Positions 23,149-34,719 of a stretch of 64,000 bases of DNA are shown in pieces. The DNA lies in the NCBI RefSeq assembly GCF_018143015.1, contig NC_054741.1:65756697-65820696 (forward strand), read 5' to 3'. How positions within the stretch are numbered: position 1 is the first letter of the stretch; each line of letters starts with the position of its first letter. The position numbers and the translations under genes were made by a program. This DNA is from Lytechinus variegatus (Eukaryota; Echinodermata; Echinoidea; Temnopleuroida; Toxopneustidae). The notes beneath the pieces are model-generated. The model was not told the DNA's origin, did no database searches, and worked only from the letters and a program-made list of their open reading frames with translations.

Positions 23149-26100
23149 ATGAAGCACCGCAGCAATAAAGTGAATTTCTTGTCATATTCTTCACATCGTA
23201 AGAGAAGAGGCAATCGGAGGAAAGTAAGGGAACCGTCCAAAAGTCTGTCAACATCAACAGTGACCCTTCCAGGACTTCATGAACAGACTGATGCCTCAAG
23301 AATGGAATTTGATGTCTCTCAAATGTAAGAATAATTCTTGGGCTCTGAGCTTCATTATTGACATAGTAGAGTATTTTGATGTTTATGCAGCTGTCTCATG
23401 CGGGTTCTTCCCCCATACGATTTGTACATAGTTTTTGTGGCTCAACTTACCACACAGATGGGGTAAGTTGAGGACATTTCTTTTTTCAAAGGTGACAATG
23501 ACCTTCAGTGTGGGGGTAGAAAGGTATATAAGGGAGGGGGTTGGAAACTTCTTTTGTAATTTCAAATCTTTACCAAACATTGATGATCATTTTGACACTT
23601 GTTAAATATACACAAAGAGGGGGAAACATGGACTAATCACTACTTTATCTCTTACACAGGTTACTTGATTATAGTCTTGGTGATCACATCCAGGAATTAG
23701 ATCGCTCATCATCATCTTCAGGCAGTATGATTCCATTCATGGATGCAAGTTCTTGGCTTGCAGTGGCTGGAGAAATAAGTCTAACCAAGCTGCCAACTAC
23801 TCTCTATCATGTCTGTAATTGGTGGAAAACAAAAGTAAATGAGGTACGGTGTAGTTAATTGTAAACACTCGTAATAAGATGTATATGGTTTGGTGAGTCT
23901 AAGAGAGATATGCATACTTTTTTTTCTTTTCCCAATTGCCATCTAAAGCCCCGTGCACACATTGTGATGCAATTGCACTAGGATCTGATTGGTTGTAAAG
24001 GTGCCAAACGCATGTCAGTCTAATCACATCGCAAGTCGGTGCTCACGTTTGCAACGGCTTTGCAGTGCGCTGCTTCTCAAGGCACCTCTTCTTTTGAGTA
24101 TTTGTTGTCTGCCCTGCAGCAGCTCAGCAAATTGGCCATGATGCCATCGTTTAGGACAAATCTGATTCATTGAAATAAGCAAAATCGCAGAAATATTCGA
24201 CGTGTCAAATGTATGAGATTCGTTCTGCAATCCTACTGCAAGAAAGCGGGTCGCAGTTGCAGCGCATTGTAGGTTGGGGCCCACTCTTATTTCGTTGCAA
24301 TCGGATCTTGGTGCAGTCATGTTGCATAGTGTGCCCAGGGGACCATTTCATCAACATTTCTGTCTGACAAGTTTTCATATCTGACATCTTTCCTTGATTC
24401 TGATTGGCTGAGAGGCACTGTTACTATAGTAACTGTCGGATAAAATGGGACTTGTCGGATAAAACGTCTGACAAGTCCTTTCATGAAACGCTCCCCTGGT
24501 GTTTAATTTCCATGGCAATATCATTTTAGAGGAAACATTCCTCTTTTGGTAATTTTCTTGAGGGCCTTTTAAGTGTATTATAGTTTCCTTTTATAAGCAT
24601 GTTTAAAAAGGTATAAGATTTGTAATGCTGTGTTATTTGATGAATTAAATTGAGACTTTACCAAGTATACAGTATGTGTAATGAGAATGAAATACCCTAT
24701 TTTAGTTGGGATTTTACTTACTAAGTTTTTATTGTGTGTGTGTGTGGGGGGGGGGGGGGTTCATGTGCACTAGAAACTGAAACATGCACACTACTGCACA
24801 CAAATGGTTAGCCTAACCTCTTCAGCTGTATTTTGAAATATGATTTCAATGGTATTTGAAGAACAATTCGTGTCATTGAAATTGATTATTTTGTTCCTTC
24901 ATTTAAATATTGTGGAAGAATGTGAGAGCTCATAATCTCTCGTTCTTACAATTTTATACCATCTCTCCAAATTCTGTAGAGCCTGGAGTTTGCCAAAGAT
25001 GTAGTGTTTCCATCTCGTGTCTACCGTAGGGAGCTTTATGCCACTCAAGAACAGATCATTCTCCTTCAAGAACAACTTCAGAGAATCAGAGAAGAGATGG
25101 AATCAAAGGTAAGAGCATTTAACCAAAATAGAAGCCAGTATGAAATATTTCATTAACGTTTTTACTTTTTTCTCAAATATTTACCTTTATTTTAAAGATT
25201 TAAACTATTGTCTGGGAGTGAGTATAAATTTTGTTTGCAAGGAAGTTTCAAATTTTGATTGACTTTGTTTATTTCTCCTTTTGATCATACTGGTACCGTA
25301 TATTATTGTAATTATTACAAGTGTAAAGGCCACTGCACACCTTTCGACTTGTCCATGATCCGATTTTGGAACAAATTCCAATTTGCTCATTATCTGAAAA
25401 TGTGAATGAACAGTTACTTTTTGTTTGAGGTTCCAATTAACTGAAAGAAAACCATTATAGCAATTTTTGATGCCTTTCTTTCGGATTAAATTCGGAGCAG
25501 ATTACTTTCAAATTGTAGCCAATCGTATGATTGCTATGATGTCACTACGTCTTTATATCAAATTCTTTTTTATTCTAATAAGGATGATATCATAGTCACA
25601 AATTTAAACAGGTATTCATATGATAATTTAAAAAATTACAGAATAAGATATTCCATGTCTCTATATTAGCATCAAATTCTACTACATTTCATTCCAAAAT
25701 TGGGTTGCAGACTAATCGTAAGGTGTGCAGTGGCCTTAACCCTAAAAAGACTGGGGGGGCCTTTTAGGCCCACCCCTGTACATAAATCGCGATAACTTTT
25801 TTGCGCACGAAGCGTTCGCGCCGCCATTTCATGACTTTTTTCTCTTGAGTTTTGCGCAACTTTTGATACCAAATTTGTATACCCCAATGCCGCGGTTGCG
25901 GAGTTACGTAACATTTTCGTATCACATGTCACGTAAGAAATTGAAATTTGTATTCGTTTGTGTGTAAAGTGTATGGTTTTTGAACGAATGTTATACACAC
26001 TGTTTTCTAACTACATTTTTATTTGTTTCTTTCTATATTATGTCACTTGTGAATTCAAGTAGCAGTTCTAGGATATGAAAATAATGAAAAACATTGCATA

Positions 26101-29100
26101 AAAAATAAAGAAATACATAAGAAATGCAAAATAAAGAAATACATAAGAAATTAAAATCAAAGAAAAACATAAGAAAAGTAGTGCAAAATACCAGAATCGC
26201 TTGCACAACTATATTCTTGGGTGCAGGAAACACTGAATAGACAAGTAATGTCACACTTTAGTTGATTATGCTATAATTGATATTGAATAAGTTATATATT
26301 ACACAAACCCAAAATATATCTAGAATACTCAAGAATTTGCAAACAGGAATTTATGGACCGCAATAGGTACCAAAATATGAAAAATTCAATTTTTTTGATA
26401 AAAATTTGCATATTCGCATAATTATGAATATAATTTGCATAAATTATGTGATATCTCCTATGCTTTGTTTTCACCAGCTAGTGTACATGTAACACATCAC
26501 TTGTGTATCTTCCAAGATTGCTTTGTCTCATTGCAAGAGAGTGTAATGCAATAAAACATGCCAGTTATTGTATTTCTCTACATAACGCATGCGGAGTACT
26601 TATTTGCATATTTAGTAATTACTAATTTGCATAAGCATATCTAATAATTCAAGCATGAAACAACACAATTCCATGATAAACAACCTCTTCTTACAGCTGA
26701 AAACCTTGAAACAGGAATTTATGGACCGCAATAAGTACCAAAATATGAAAAATTCAATTTTTTGATAAAAATTTGCATATTCACATAATTAATTATGCAT
26801 ATATTAAAAAATACAATGAATATCAGTATTTTGACTATGTTTTCTTTTAGAGGACATGACAAAGGATGTGTGTGCCAAATTTGGTTGTGATCGGACGACC
26901 AACGGCTGAGATCTTAGGGGGGGGGGCCCAAAAGGCCCCCCCAGTTTTTCTAGCCTCCAAAATAGCCCAGTCTTTTTAGGGTTAATGCAGAGAGACCTGT
27001 TTTTCTCATACCACAGAGTGATTATTTGCTTAATATCGATAACATCTATCTCTCAGAAATTAGCGGAAAACACATCTGCTGCTTCAAGTTGCTCCCATTG
27101 TTGCTGTCCATTGCACAGCCCTACAGCAACCAACCCTATCCTAGGGGCAGTCTACCAACCTTCTACTAGCACACTGCCACCAGGCTCTTCAACTCTACCA
27201 AGTGTACCGCTGCCACTACCACTGCCACCACCACCCCCACCAGCAACACTTATGCCCCCTCCTCCCCCTCCCCCTCCACCAGCAGTTGTTCCTCCTAAAG
27301 ACTGGAGAAAGGACCTACCCAAGAGAAAGAAAAGCACCAGCAATGAAAATAAGGTAATTTGATACTCCACAACATATAGAAGAGGACGCCTTTTTTAGGA
27401 TGACACAACATTTGCTCGTGCGACAACTGCTCTGGGCCTAATTTTGTCTAAGATGTAGGGTTTTATGTTAGGTTTAGGCTAGGCTATAGTGTTTAACCCA
27501 GGGTTGAAGTTTGTAAATTAATTACTTTAGAGCAGAGCAATTGTCGCAGGAGCATAAGATGGAACCTGTTGTAGATATGATATGACAATTCTCAGAAATA
27601 TTTTTTATAGTGTTCTAAAATTGCCTCACTTTAAACATAACAATATAATAAACATGCATTAAACACTTCTTTATAGTCTTTATAGATGGCCAAAGTGGCA
27701 TTGATAATCTCATGTTTGACAATGGTGTTATCATGTCTTTAGTTTGTGCCAATTATTATTAACATGCCAAGTTTTTGTTGTACAGCTTTACTGTGCCATC
27801 TCTTAATGAGCCATTGCATGAGTCTTGTAACGGTATTGCACAGCACAGTATTATATTTTTTTTATACTTACCGGTACTGATATTGCCTGCTAACCCTTTT
27901 ACATTCTTGTTTTTCCCATCACAGGAAGCGAATAAAAATCCTGCTATTTCCTTGGATGACATCAAAGGAGTGAAACTAAAAAAAGTGGATAGGACAATTA
28001 AGGTGAGAGAATATTCAAGTTTGGTACTGCTTGCGAATATGAAAAAAAATGCAGGAAACCATCTCAGAATGATTGTGAGAGGACGCATATACTGCACCTA
28101 AGAACCGGTGCTTTGCTGTAAAAATGAACCAAATCATTTGAATGATAACACATGTACAAAAAGTGTCCAATGATTTGTCCAGATTTGTAACTCTTAATAG
28201 ACAACAACTTCTCTGAACTTAGGCCCTGATATTTTTCTCCTTGACAGAGGTCTAAATCCTCATCTGGCAGTGGGCCTCTTGTAACGTTATCTGATCTTCA
28301 AGCTGTGCAACTCAAAAAATCTTTCAAGTCTTCAACTCAGTCCCCTCAAATCACATCTCCCATGAATCTGAGGAAAAGGTGAGTTTTCTTATTTATTGTA
28401 ACAAAGTTTATACATCATTGACTACTTTCCTGCTAAACAGAGAACAAATTTTAAAGAGCTGATACAAAACCTGCTGGAAAAAGACACTTGTTATTCCTTG
28501 AAAAACATTTTGATTGTGGCTGAAGTTGTCTTTACAAGTAAATAACCCCCTAATGGACAACATGCCGAGGAGAGGGAAGATGGAAGAATATGAGGCACAA
28601 AGGTAAAAGGGGAAAATAAAACAAGACAAAGGTGGACATTAGAAGGAAGATATGGAGATGTGGCTAATGCACTGTATGGCTTACATTTTCCCTTCAAGTG
28701 TAATCCTGTATGTGTTATGTTGTTACTGTTGATGTTATCATTATAGTTCATTTCAAATCAACCGTTTGCACTCTAACTGGAAGAAAAAAGGTGGGACATA
28801 TGACTTTTTTTCATATTGAATTATAACGTGAGAATTCATTAACAAATCATTTTAATATTCATGAATGTTCATATGAGGGAAAGATGATATTCTAGAGAGG
28901 TATCACTGCCACATCAGTGACACATTGTATTGATGACATACTCTTTGAAAGTTCTTGTTATCGTATCTTGTTTCATAACAGGTTATCATTAGAGGCAGTG
29001 GACTTCAGGATGTCTTTGAAGAGAGTTGGTTTGCCGAGAAGTCCAGGTGGCACTCCGTTCCGCATGAAACCGACTGAGAGTGGGGTAGGGCTTACTCCTA

Positions 29101-30642
29101 TAATGACCAGGGCTCTCAAGAGGAAATTCAGGGTGAGTTACTTTCCACAGCCAATGCTCTTTTTTTATAAAGCCCCAGTGCATACTATGTGATCCGATAC
29201 GACACGATTGTTTAATAAATCATGTTTTGCATTAAATGTTCCAAGAAGAAAATATAGTTTGGCATAATGTTAGGACCAACAAAATCATAATTTTGCTTTG
29301 CGGCAAGCCCCATGGTCATAGCAAAGCCCAAATCTGCTTCAAGTTGCAGCAGATGATGACATCATTATGATTTGGCTTTGAATTTGGTTTTATTCCTACA
29401 ATGAGGCTCAAACTAGAATGAATTTTTCAGTAGTCCTACCACAATCCTTAACTCTGATCACTTAAATTGTATTGGTTGGAATGTCCATATCAAAATACAA
29501 TTACTTTGAAATTCGAATTGCAGTGAATCGCAGAGTGTGCATCAGGGCTTAATATCCATTAAGATATCCATCTTTCTTTTATATCCCTCTTAGCAGAATG
29601 CAGGGGTTAAACTTTATAATGTGCAGTATTTATGCTGCTGTCACTGTTTGTATCATGTTCTCTTGTGCGCTTGCACATTTTCATGTAGGTCACATTTCTC
29701 AGTGGATTCCTTTGAAATTTGGTATGTAAGTGTATAATCTCTAACCCTTTAACGTTTCAATTTGGTGATTCTGCCTCTGTTTTGGTTCAAAGGTTTATTT
29801 TTTTGTGGATGGCCTCATTGGCCTGTGAGTGTGTATGTGCTTTAGGACGCATTACTCAATAGATTCTTTTTAAATTCTGTGAGGGGGTAATTTTTGCACA
29901 ATATGTAGTAGAAGTCTGTATGAACTAAGGTACAATATTGAGAAAACTCTCTTGTACAAAGAAATCAGGATTGCAAGTCATGAAGCATCTGTACCGATCA
30001 GATGCAAGGATTTCAGTAGCTAATAATGCTTGGTGGTGAGAAATCACTTATAAAGTGCTTCAAAGTTGTCATGAAATCCTTTAGTGATGTTACAATTTTT
30101 TATGCCCCCGCAGACAAAGTCCGAAGGGGGCATTAAGCGTTGCCCCTGTCCGTCCGTCCCCAACTTGGTTTCCGCACTCGAAAAATATTGAATAGATTTT
30201 TAAAAATTTTGTGTGTATGTAGATGACACCAAAATACAGGCTAAGTTCGAATTTGGAGTCTGCAGGTCAAAGGTCACAGCTCATTAAATATGCAAATTGG
30301 TTCAATGTTGTAAATTATAGTGGTTTCTTTACGATATTAAGTTTAATCATATAGAATGAATTTCTGATCACGTTAAGCGGGGGCATCTTAGTCCTTTGGA
30401 CACATCAAATTTCAAGTTGTAATATTATTTTATCATCATCATCATCGTCATCACAGAAAACATGTATTATAATTATCACTTTTCATGAATTTTCTTTTTC
30501 AAGCTTGGTAGGTTTAGTATGTTTTGATTTTTCTTGCTATTGTTTGTAGAGTGTGACTACTCCTCCATCACCTTGGAGCAGGCATGCCTCACCTAGCAGT
30601 AGTGATACATCACCATTCACACCACCAGGTATTAGATTCTGA
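23149..30642 (+). CDS. PRR11: PRR11 orthologue, proline-rich cell-cycle protein
   Basis: Eight coding exons: 23149-23324, 23660-23843, 24980-25108, 27057-27353, 27925-28002, 28248-28378, 28982-29132 and 30550-30642. All have GT/AG borders and consistent phases, giving 412 residues against about 360 in human. PRR11 acts in S/G2-M progression and has been linked to actin regulation. Matches to human PRR11 include SLEFAKDVVFPSRVYRREL (residues 121-139), a Cys-rich patch then poly-proline (about 175-245), two LKK motifs (about 271-285 and 301-315), RSPGGTP (351-357) and GLTPIMTRALKRKF (368-381). The N terminus is basic and poorly conserved. The first exon opens directly with ATG after the acceptor, so the 5' UTR is probably in a separate exon. 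The TGA at 30640-30642 closes a Ser/Pro-rich tail. It lies head to head with SKA2, as in human. The order of motifs makes the orthology strong; the exact N terminus is less sure. Confidence 0.88.
23945..24340. mobile_element. Inverted-repeat element in PRR11 intron 2
   Basis: The left end GCCCCGTGCACACATTGTG is mirrored loosely by CATAGTGTGCCCAGGGG at the right. Inner words GCAATTGCACTAGGATC and GATCTTGGTGCAG pair across the element. It is non-coding and of the same general style as the elements at 25324 and 29169. Confidence 0.5.
24335..24499. mobile_element. Short fold-back element, CCAGGGGACCATTTCATCAA ends
   Basis: CCAGGGGACCATTTCATCAA on the left pairs with TTTCATGAAACGCTCCCCTGG on the right, and TCTGACAAGTTTT pairs with CGTCTGACAAGTCC-type sequence. 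The element is about 165 bases and abuts the previous one in PRR11 intron 2. Confidence 0.55.
25324..25738. mobile_element. Fold-back element, AAGGCCACTGCACACCTT ends
   Basis: TAAAGGCCACTGCACACCTT on the left is mirrored by AAGGTGTGCAGTGGCCTTA on the right, giving about 18 paired terminal bases. The interior is AT-rich and non-coding. It sits directly against the TTAA-flanked element that begins at 25736, inside PRR11 intron 3. Confidence 0.7.
25736..26985. mobile_element. piggyBac-like non-autonomous element with TTAA flanks
   Basis: The ends read TTAACCCTAAAAAGACTGGG and CCCAGTCTTTTTAGGGTTAA, so the termini are perfect inverted repeats with TTAA at both borders. TTAA targets and CCCTA-starting termini are typical of the piggyBac superfamily. 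The 1.25 kb interior has no transposase frame. It contains an internal direct duplication: AGGAATTTATGGACCGCAAT near 26344 recurs near 26713. It occupies most of PRR11 intron 3. A related element is at 31339-31908. Confidence 0.7.
29169..29552. mobile_element. Inverted-repeat element in PRR11 intron 7
   Basis: AAGCCCCAGTGCATACTATG on the left corresponds to AGAGTGTGCATCAGGGCTT on the right. The interior contains GGCTTTGAATTTGG and is non-coding. The element lies just after PRR11 exon 7. Confidence 0.5.
30102..30387. mobile_element. GCCCCCGC-ended dispersed element with DR1 motif, copy 2
   Basis: This is the inverted-orientation relative of 10046-10290. It starts ATGCCCCCGCAGACAAAGTC and ends CACGTTAAGCGGGGGCAT. 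It carries a perfect DR1 nuclear-receptor site AGGTCAAAGGTCA at 30264-30276. It sits in PRR11 intron 7. Confidence 0.65.
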
Positions 30643-30673
30643 GACTAAACACCATCAAGACCTGACTACATAT

Positions 30674-30738
30674 CAGGCTTGCCTCATCTAGCAGTAGTGA
30701 TATGCCACCATTCACACTGCCAGGTGTTAGATTGTGAG
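30674..30738 (+). repeat. Tandem duplicate of the PRR11 last-exon end, in the 3' UTR
   Basis: Positions 30674-30738 repeat 30579-30643 at an offset of exactly 95 bases. Shared landmarks are TAGCAGTAGTGATA, CACCATTCACAC and a TTAGATT then TGAG ending. Several substitutions separate the copies. The duplicate lies after the stop codon, so it is probably untranslated. Confidence 0.75.
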
Positions 30739-30981
30739 GCTGACCTTCAACCCCTCCATCATTTCAGATGATTTTACAATGAAAAATCAGAATCAGTTGT
30801 AACTTTAGACTAGTGTATTTCTGCACTTTGTAGAGACAGGTAGACATGCCCATGCTAAAGTACTGAGAAGTCTTTCTTGTACTGACTACTGTACATGTTT
30901 GATTTGAGGACATAGGATTATTTTGGTTATAGGAAATAAGGTACAGCGGGCAATCTGTCTCACAGTCACATATAGACTCAA

Positions 30982-31289
30982 AGGCCCGTATTCTGAAGTC
31001 GGGTTAACTTAAACTCAGGTTTAAAGTTGTGGTTTAAGTATGGGAAGCCAAAAGTATCAAAAATTGTATTAAGTTGTATGTTTCTTATGTCTACTGTGCT
31101 CTTTCCTGATTCATCGAACGTGAAGACAATCATCTATTTATACTTCCTACACAGTTATGAATGATTTGAGAGCCGAATGAGCTGAAGTATGATATCTCTA
31201 CTGTTAGTGATTATGTAACAATTGGCTGTCCATACTTAAACCACAACTTAAACCTGAGTTTAAGTAAAACCCGACTTCAGAATACAGGC
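30982..31289. mobile_element. Fold-back element, GGCCCGTATTCTGAAGT family, copy 2
   Basis: AGGCCCGTATTCTGAAGTCG is mirrored by CGACTTCAGAATACAGGCT. Long inner arms (GGTTTAAAGTTGTGGTTTAA against TTAAACCACAACTTAAACC) extend the fold-back. It matches 18774-19060 and lies downstream of PRR11. Confidence 0.75.
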
Positions 31290-31338
31290 TAAAAGGTCTA
31301 GAACTATATATTGGGTTCACAGAGCCTAATTTGTGCTT

Positions 31339-31908
31339 TTAACCCTAAAACCAGGGGGGGATCAATCAACCCCCCCCCTGAGATCTCAGCTGCGGATCTC
31401 TGAAAATGGGCATGTGGGATGTACAATCTGCAAATCTGTATGGTTAGTTTTTCCAAAATAAGATTTCTTAAAAATATGAATTAATTATGCTATTTTATGC
31501 ATAAATCATACTTTTTGCTCTAATTCACTACAAAAGCTCTTAGAAATAGAATGTTAATTTTTGTGTAAATATTCTTTATACCATTGCAAACAAATACAAA
31601 TAAAAAAATCCTGGTTTGAAAATGAATTTGCTATGAATTTTATTGTTTTATGAATTATGTATTTCTTTGTATTTCGACACATTTTGTTTTTCTTTTTTTT
31701 TTAACCAAATTTATTGCAGAGCCTCTTTGAAACATAATTATGCTAAAAGTTATGCTGATGATTTCTGAAAAATTAACCATACAGCTTCGCAGATTACATC
31801 CCACTCTTATCATGCCAAGTTTCGCGGTGATCGGCAGCCGAGATCTCAAGGGAAGGGATTCTCCCCGATCATATAACACCCCAAAAAGCCTGGTCTGGTT
31901 AGGGTTGA
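31339..31908. mobile_element. piggyBac-like element, second copy (TTAACCCTAAAACCAGG)
   Basis: The left border TTAACCCTAAAACCAGGGG and the right border CTGGTCTGGTTAGGGTTGA are inverted. TTAA on the left corresponds to TTGA on the right. Internal phrases such as GAGATCTCAGC near the ends resemble those in 25736-26985 (GCTGAGATCTTAGG). It is a shorter, non-coding member of the same family. Confidence 0.55.
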
Positions 31909-31990
31909 ATTGAGTCAAAGAATGCAACTTGTACTGTATGAATAAAGATAAGCACTTCAGCATAGGAACCTATTACAGGCCGAGCACTAT

Positions 31991-32283
31991 GGCCCAAATT
32001 CACAAAGGTGGTTTTGAAAACCCATGGTTGAGTCCATGGTTTATGCAGATTTCCTGTATAAATTACACTTAATTTAGCGCGTATCGGGCGCGTGTATAAA
32101 ACATGTCCAATGCTGATGCATGCATTTTTCACAGTTCGCCAAATTGACGCCTGTTACCATGGTTAGATAGGCTATTTTATTCATGAGTCCACTCTTCAAA
32201 CAGTGGACTCATTTATAAAGGACATCTGCATAAACCATGGACTCAACCGTGGGTTTTCAAAACCACCTTTGTGAATTCGGGCC
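31991..32283. mobile_element. Fold-back element, GGCCCAAATTCACAAAGGTGG ends
   Basis: GGCCCAAATTCACAAAGGTG is mirrored by CACCTTTGTGAATTCGGGCC. Pairing continues inward through CCATGGTTGAGTCCATGG and its counterpart CCATGGACTCAACCGTGG, for arms of about 60 bases. It is non-coding. Confidence 0.75.
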
Positions 32284-33012
32284 TATGTGCTTGTCTTACT
32301 TGGCAGACAAGTACATGTATACATATATTTGATTGATTTCAAACTATTTAATGGTTAGTCCTGGCTGAATATAATGATATATAAATCAATAGAGTAAAAT
32401 TCACAGAGCAAAACACTGAAAATGATCTTATGATAATGAATATCAAGAGATATTGAATTGTAAAATTCAGCAATATATTGTGAAAGCAGTTATATGAATG
32501 GTGTAACAAATATTTAATGGCTGGGCTGATGATGTTACGGTTCATAACTGTTTGAAACCAAGCCAGGCTATACTGATTGGGTTGATAAGGTATTCATGCA
32601 ACCCCATCCTCACCAAATTGTGGCTGTAAATTTTTGCATGCTCCACCTAGACATAACACCAAAGACCGGAAAACCCTGACCGGAATACTCCAAAAGTGAT
32701 GCCATCTCTTCAGTACTCTATGGTGTATTCTTAGATAAGTGCAAGTTTTACAGATCTTTTCAGAATTGGCAATGGTTTTTTCTACTACATTTAATGCATA
32801 TTGTAACTTTGTTCATACATACTATAATGTGAATGCCATTGGTCTGTGATAATAACTTCTGTTGGAATATTTTCAGTGCTTTTTAACAGAAGCTTAGCTG
32901 AAACTGCATTAGCAGTCTGGTCCGGTAGTTTCCTTCTTCCACAAAATTGTTTTGTTTAGTTATTGACGATTGATCTGCTTAAAGCATGCACTTCTGCACA
33001 TAAAATCATATC

Positions 33013-33443
33013 TTTAAAGAGAAATGCCAGTAGTTGCAGTAAACACTGATTTCATGAGAAAGTCTGTAAAACCAGGCTTAATTGTCAGAATATAATCGAG
33101 GATCTAGATCTGATCCCTCTGGTACAATTACATAAACTGAACTTTGTGAAATCTTAAAATCTTCACACTAAAGATCACCAACACAGATAGACACACGTGG
33201 GACAGTGTATTAATATTGCTGGAATAAAGACCCGACGGAAGTGACTGAATCCGCGCCTAATTTGCTTATTTCTCAGCAATTACACAATTTCTTCCAGAAT
33301 CCTTTGGCACATATTTTTTATTCATACAAACAGACACTTGGGTGGTCATTATATCAGATTCTGTCAAAAGTCATTTTGAGATCGTTACCAAAACTGGAAT
33401 TTATCTTTAATGTTGATGTGATAATCATTTAGAGGGATATCAA
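33013..33443. repeat. Dispersed repeat, about 430 bp, copy 2
   Basis: This is the inverted-orientation partner of 7895-8322. It begins TTTAAAGAGAAATGCCAGTA and shares ACTGAACTTTGTGAAATCTT and AGATCACCAACACAGATA with that copy. Confidence 0.65.
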
Positions 33444-34719
33444 AGTTAGGTGATACAATGTCATCAAGTTATCTCAACTTTTTATACAATCTCATTAAAA
33501 TTGTAGATCGTGTTTCATAACTTCTACATACACTTAAATCTTATTGTACATTTTATTGTATTTAAAGCATACTTGCTAAAATATTTTGGAAATAGTTGAC
33601 AATACTTTAGTGATTGCAGGCATTGGTATAGTAAATGCAAATATAACATCTAAAATGTCAACTTTCTATGTACATCTTTTTTACATTGTATTCTTCCGAT
33701 GTATCATGAATGGTCATCATGTAAATATTTCTTTTCTAAAAAATATACTAATTTCCTATCAATATGATATGATTATGTACTCAAGAAACTTATATATTTT
33801 TTTATATTTTGCTTCTTATAATTACATGTTAATTAATCCTATAGTGGACAATGAAGGTTGGTTAAAGGAGTTTATAACTAAAGAAGAGGTTTTGAATTGT
33901 TTCCTATAGAGATGTTTATGATGTTAATGTTTTGTTTTAACCCATTGAGGATTGGTTTCTCCTGTAAACACACTTGTAGTTTATCTCTGTTCTCAATGCT
34001 ATCAATCACACAAATCATGAGGTAACATGTATTATGATTGGAAAGAGACACCCCTCAGGTAAAAATAAATTCAAAGGTTTTTTGTGTTTATTATTTTTTT
34101 TTTCTCATGATTTAAATCAATGATAGTTCAGTGCACATGTACATGTAATATCATTGCTCACCTGAATTTGTACATTTGTAGCTGTTGTCTGGTGATACAG
34201 GCCTATTACAGTAGTACAAATATACATGATTTTATTTTTCATATGTGAAGTAACCTGGTTTTGGTAGCAGTAACTTCCTGGGAAATCAATTCCTTAATCA
34301 TTGGTGTTGTTTGATGGCTTAATGACTGGTAGCTATTCATGCAAATTAATCTTTTACCAATTACAATTACATATATGCAAATTGTTATTCTATAAGTCAT
34401 TGAAATTGGAAAAGATCTAATAATTTTTGTGTGGAAACTAAACAAAGATACACATGGATGTTTCTCTTGTCTCAATAATAAGAAATGTAAATAGAATTCT
34501 TCCTTAACCATATGTCGATGTTCACAGTACTAATCATGAATAATATTGCTTAGTAGTTTGCAGCATAAATTGTATACGATGGCAGCTTATACGCAAATAG
34601 TATTGGTGCTTATATAGTGTAAAGTAAGTTGTTATTAAAGTTTTATTTATTTGTTCAGTTAATTTTCTTAGTTTTGAAATGTATCATTATTCTAAAGTTG
34701 CAATAAAAAAAGCTCTATA

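Larger units (their letters stand above)
31909..34719. other. Gene-poor AT-rich DNA with two repeat copies
   Basis: Beyond the fold-back element at 31991-32283 and the dispersed repeat at 33013-33443, I see no splice-bounded coding exon. The longest open frame (33586-33909) is AT-rich without family resemblance and looks fortuitous. Confidence 0.5.

Noticed and set aside
27152..27370. Antisense poly-glycine frame
   Set aside because: It is the complement of the PRR11 poly-proline exon.
23149..30642. Annotation as mitochondrial fission regulator (MTFR1/MTFR2)
   Set aside because: The poly-proline tract and the LKK motif suggested MTFR at first. The FPSRVYRREL, SPGGTP and GLTPIMTRALKRKF blocks, in order, are specific to PRR11, and no MTFR N-terminal motif is present.
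33586..33909. Plus-strand 107-codon frame
   Set aside because: AT-rich composition, no splice or promoter context and no recognisable domain.
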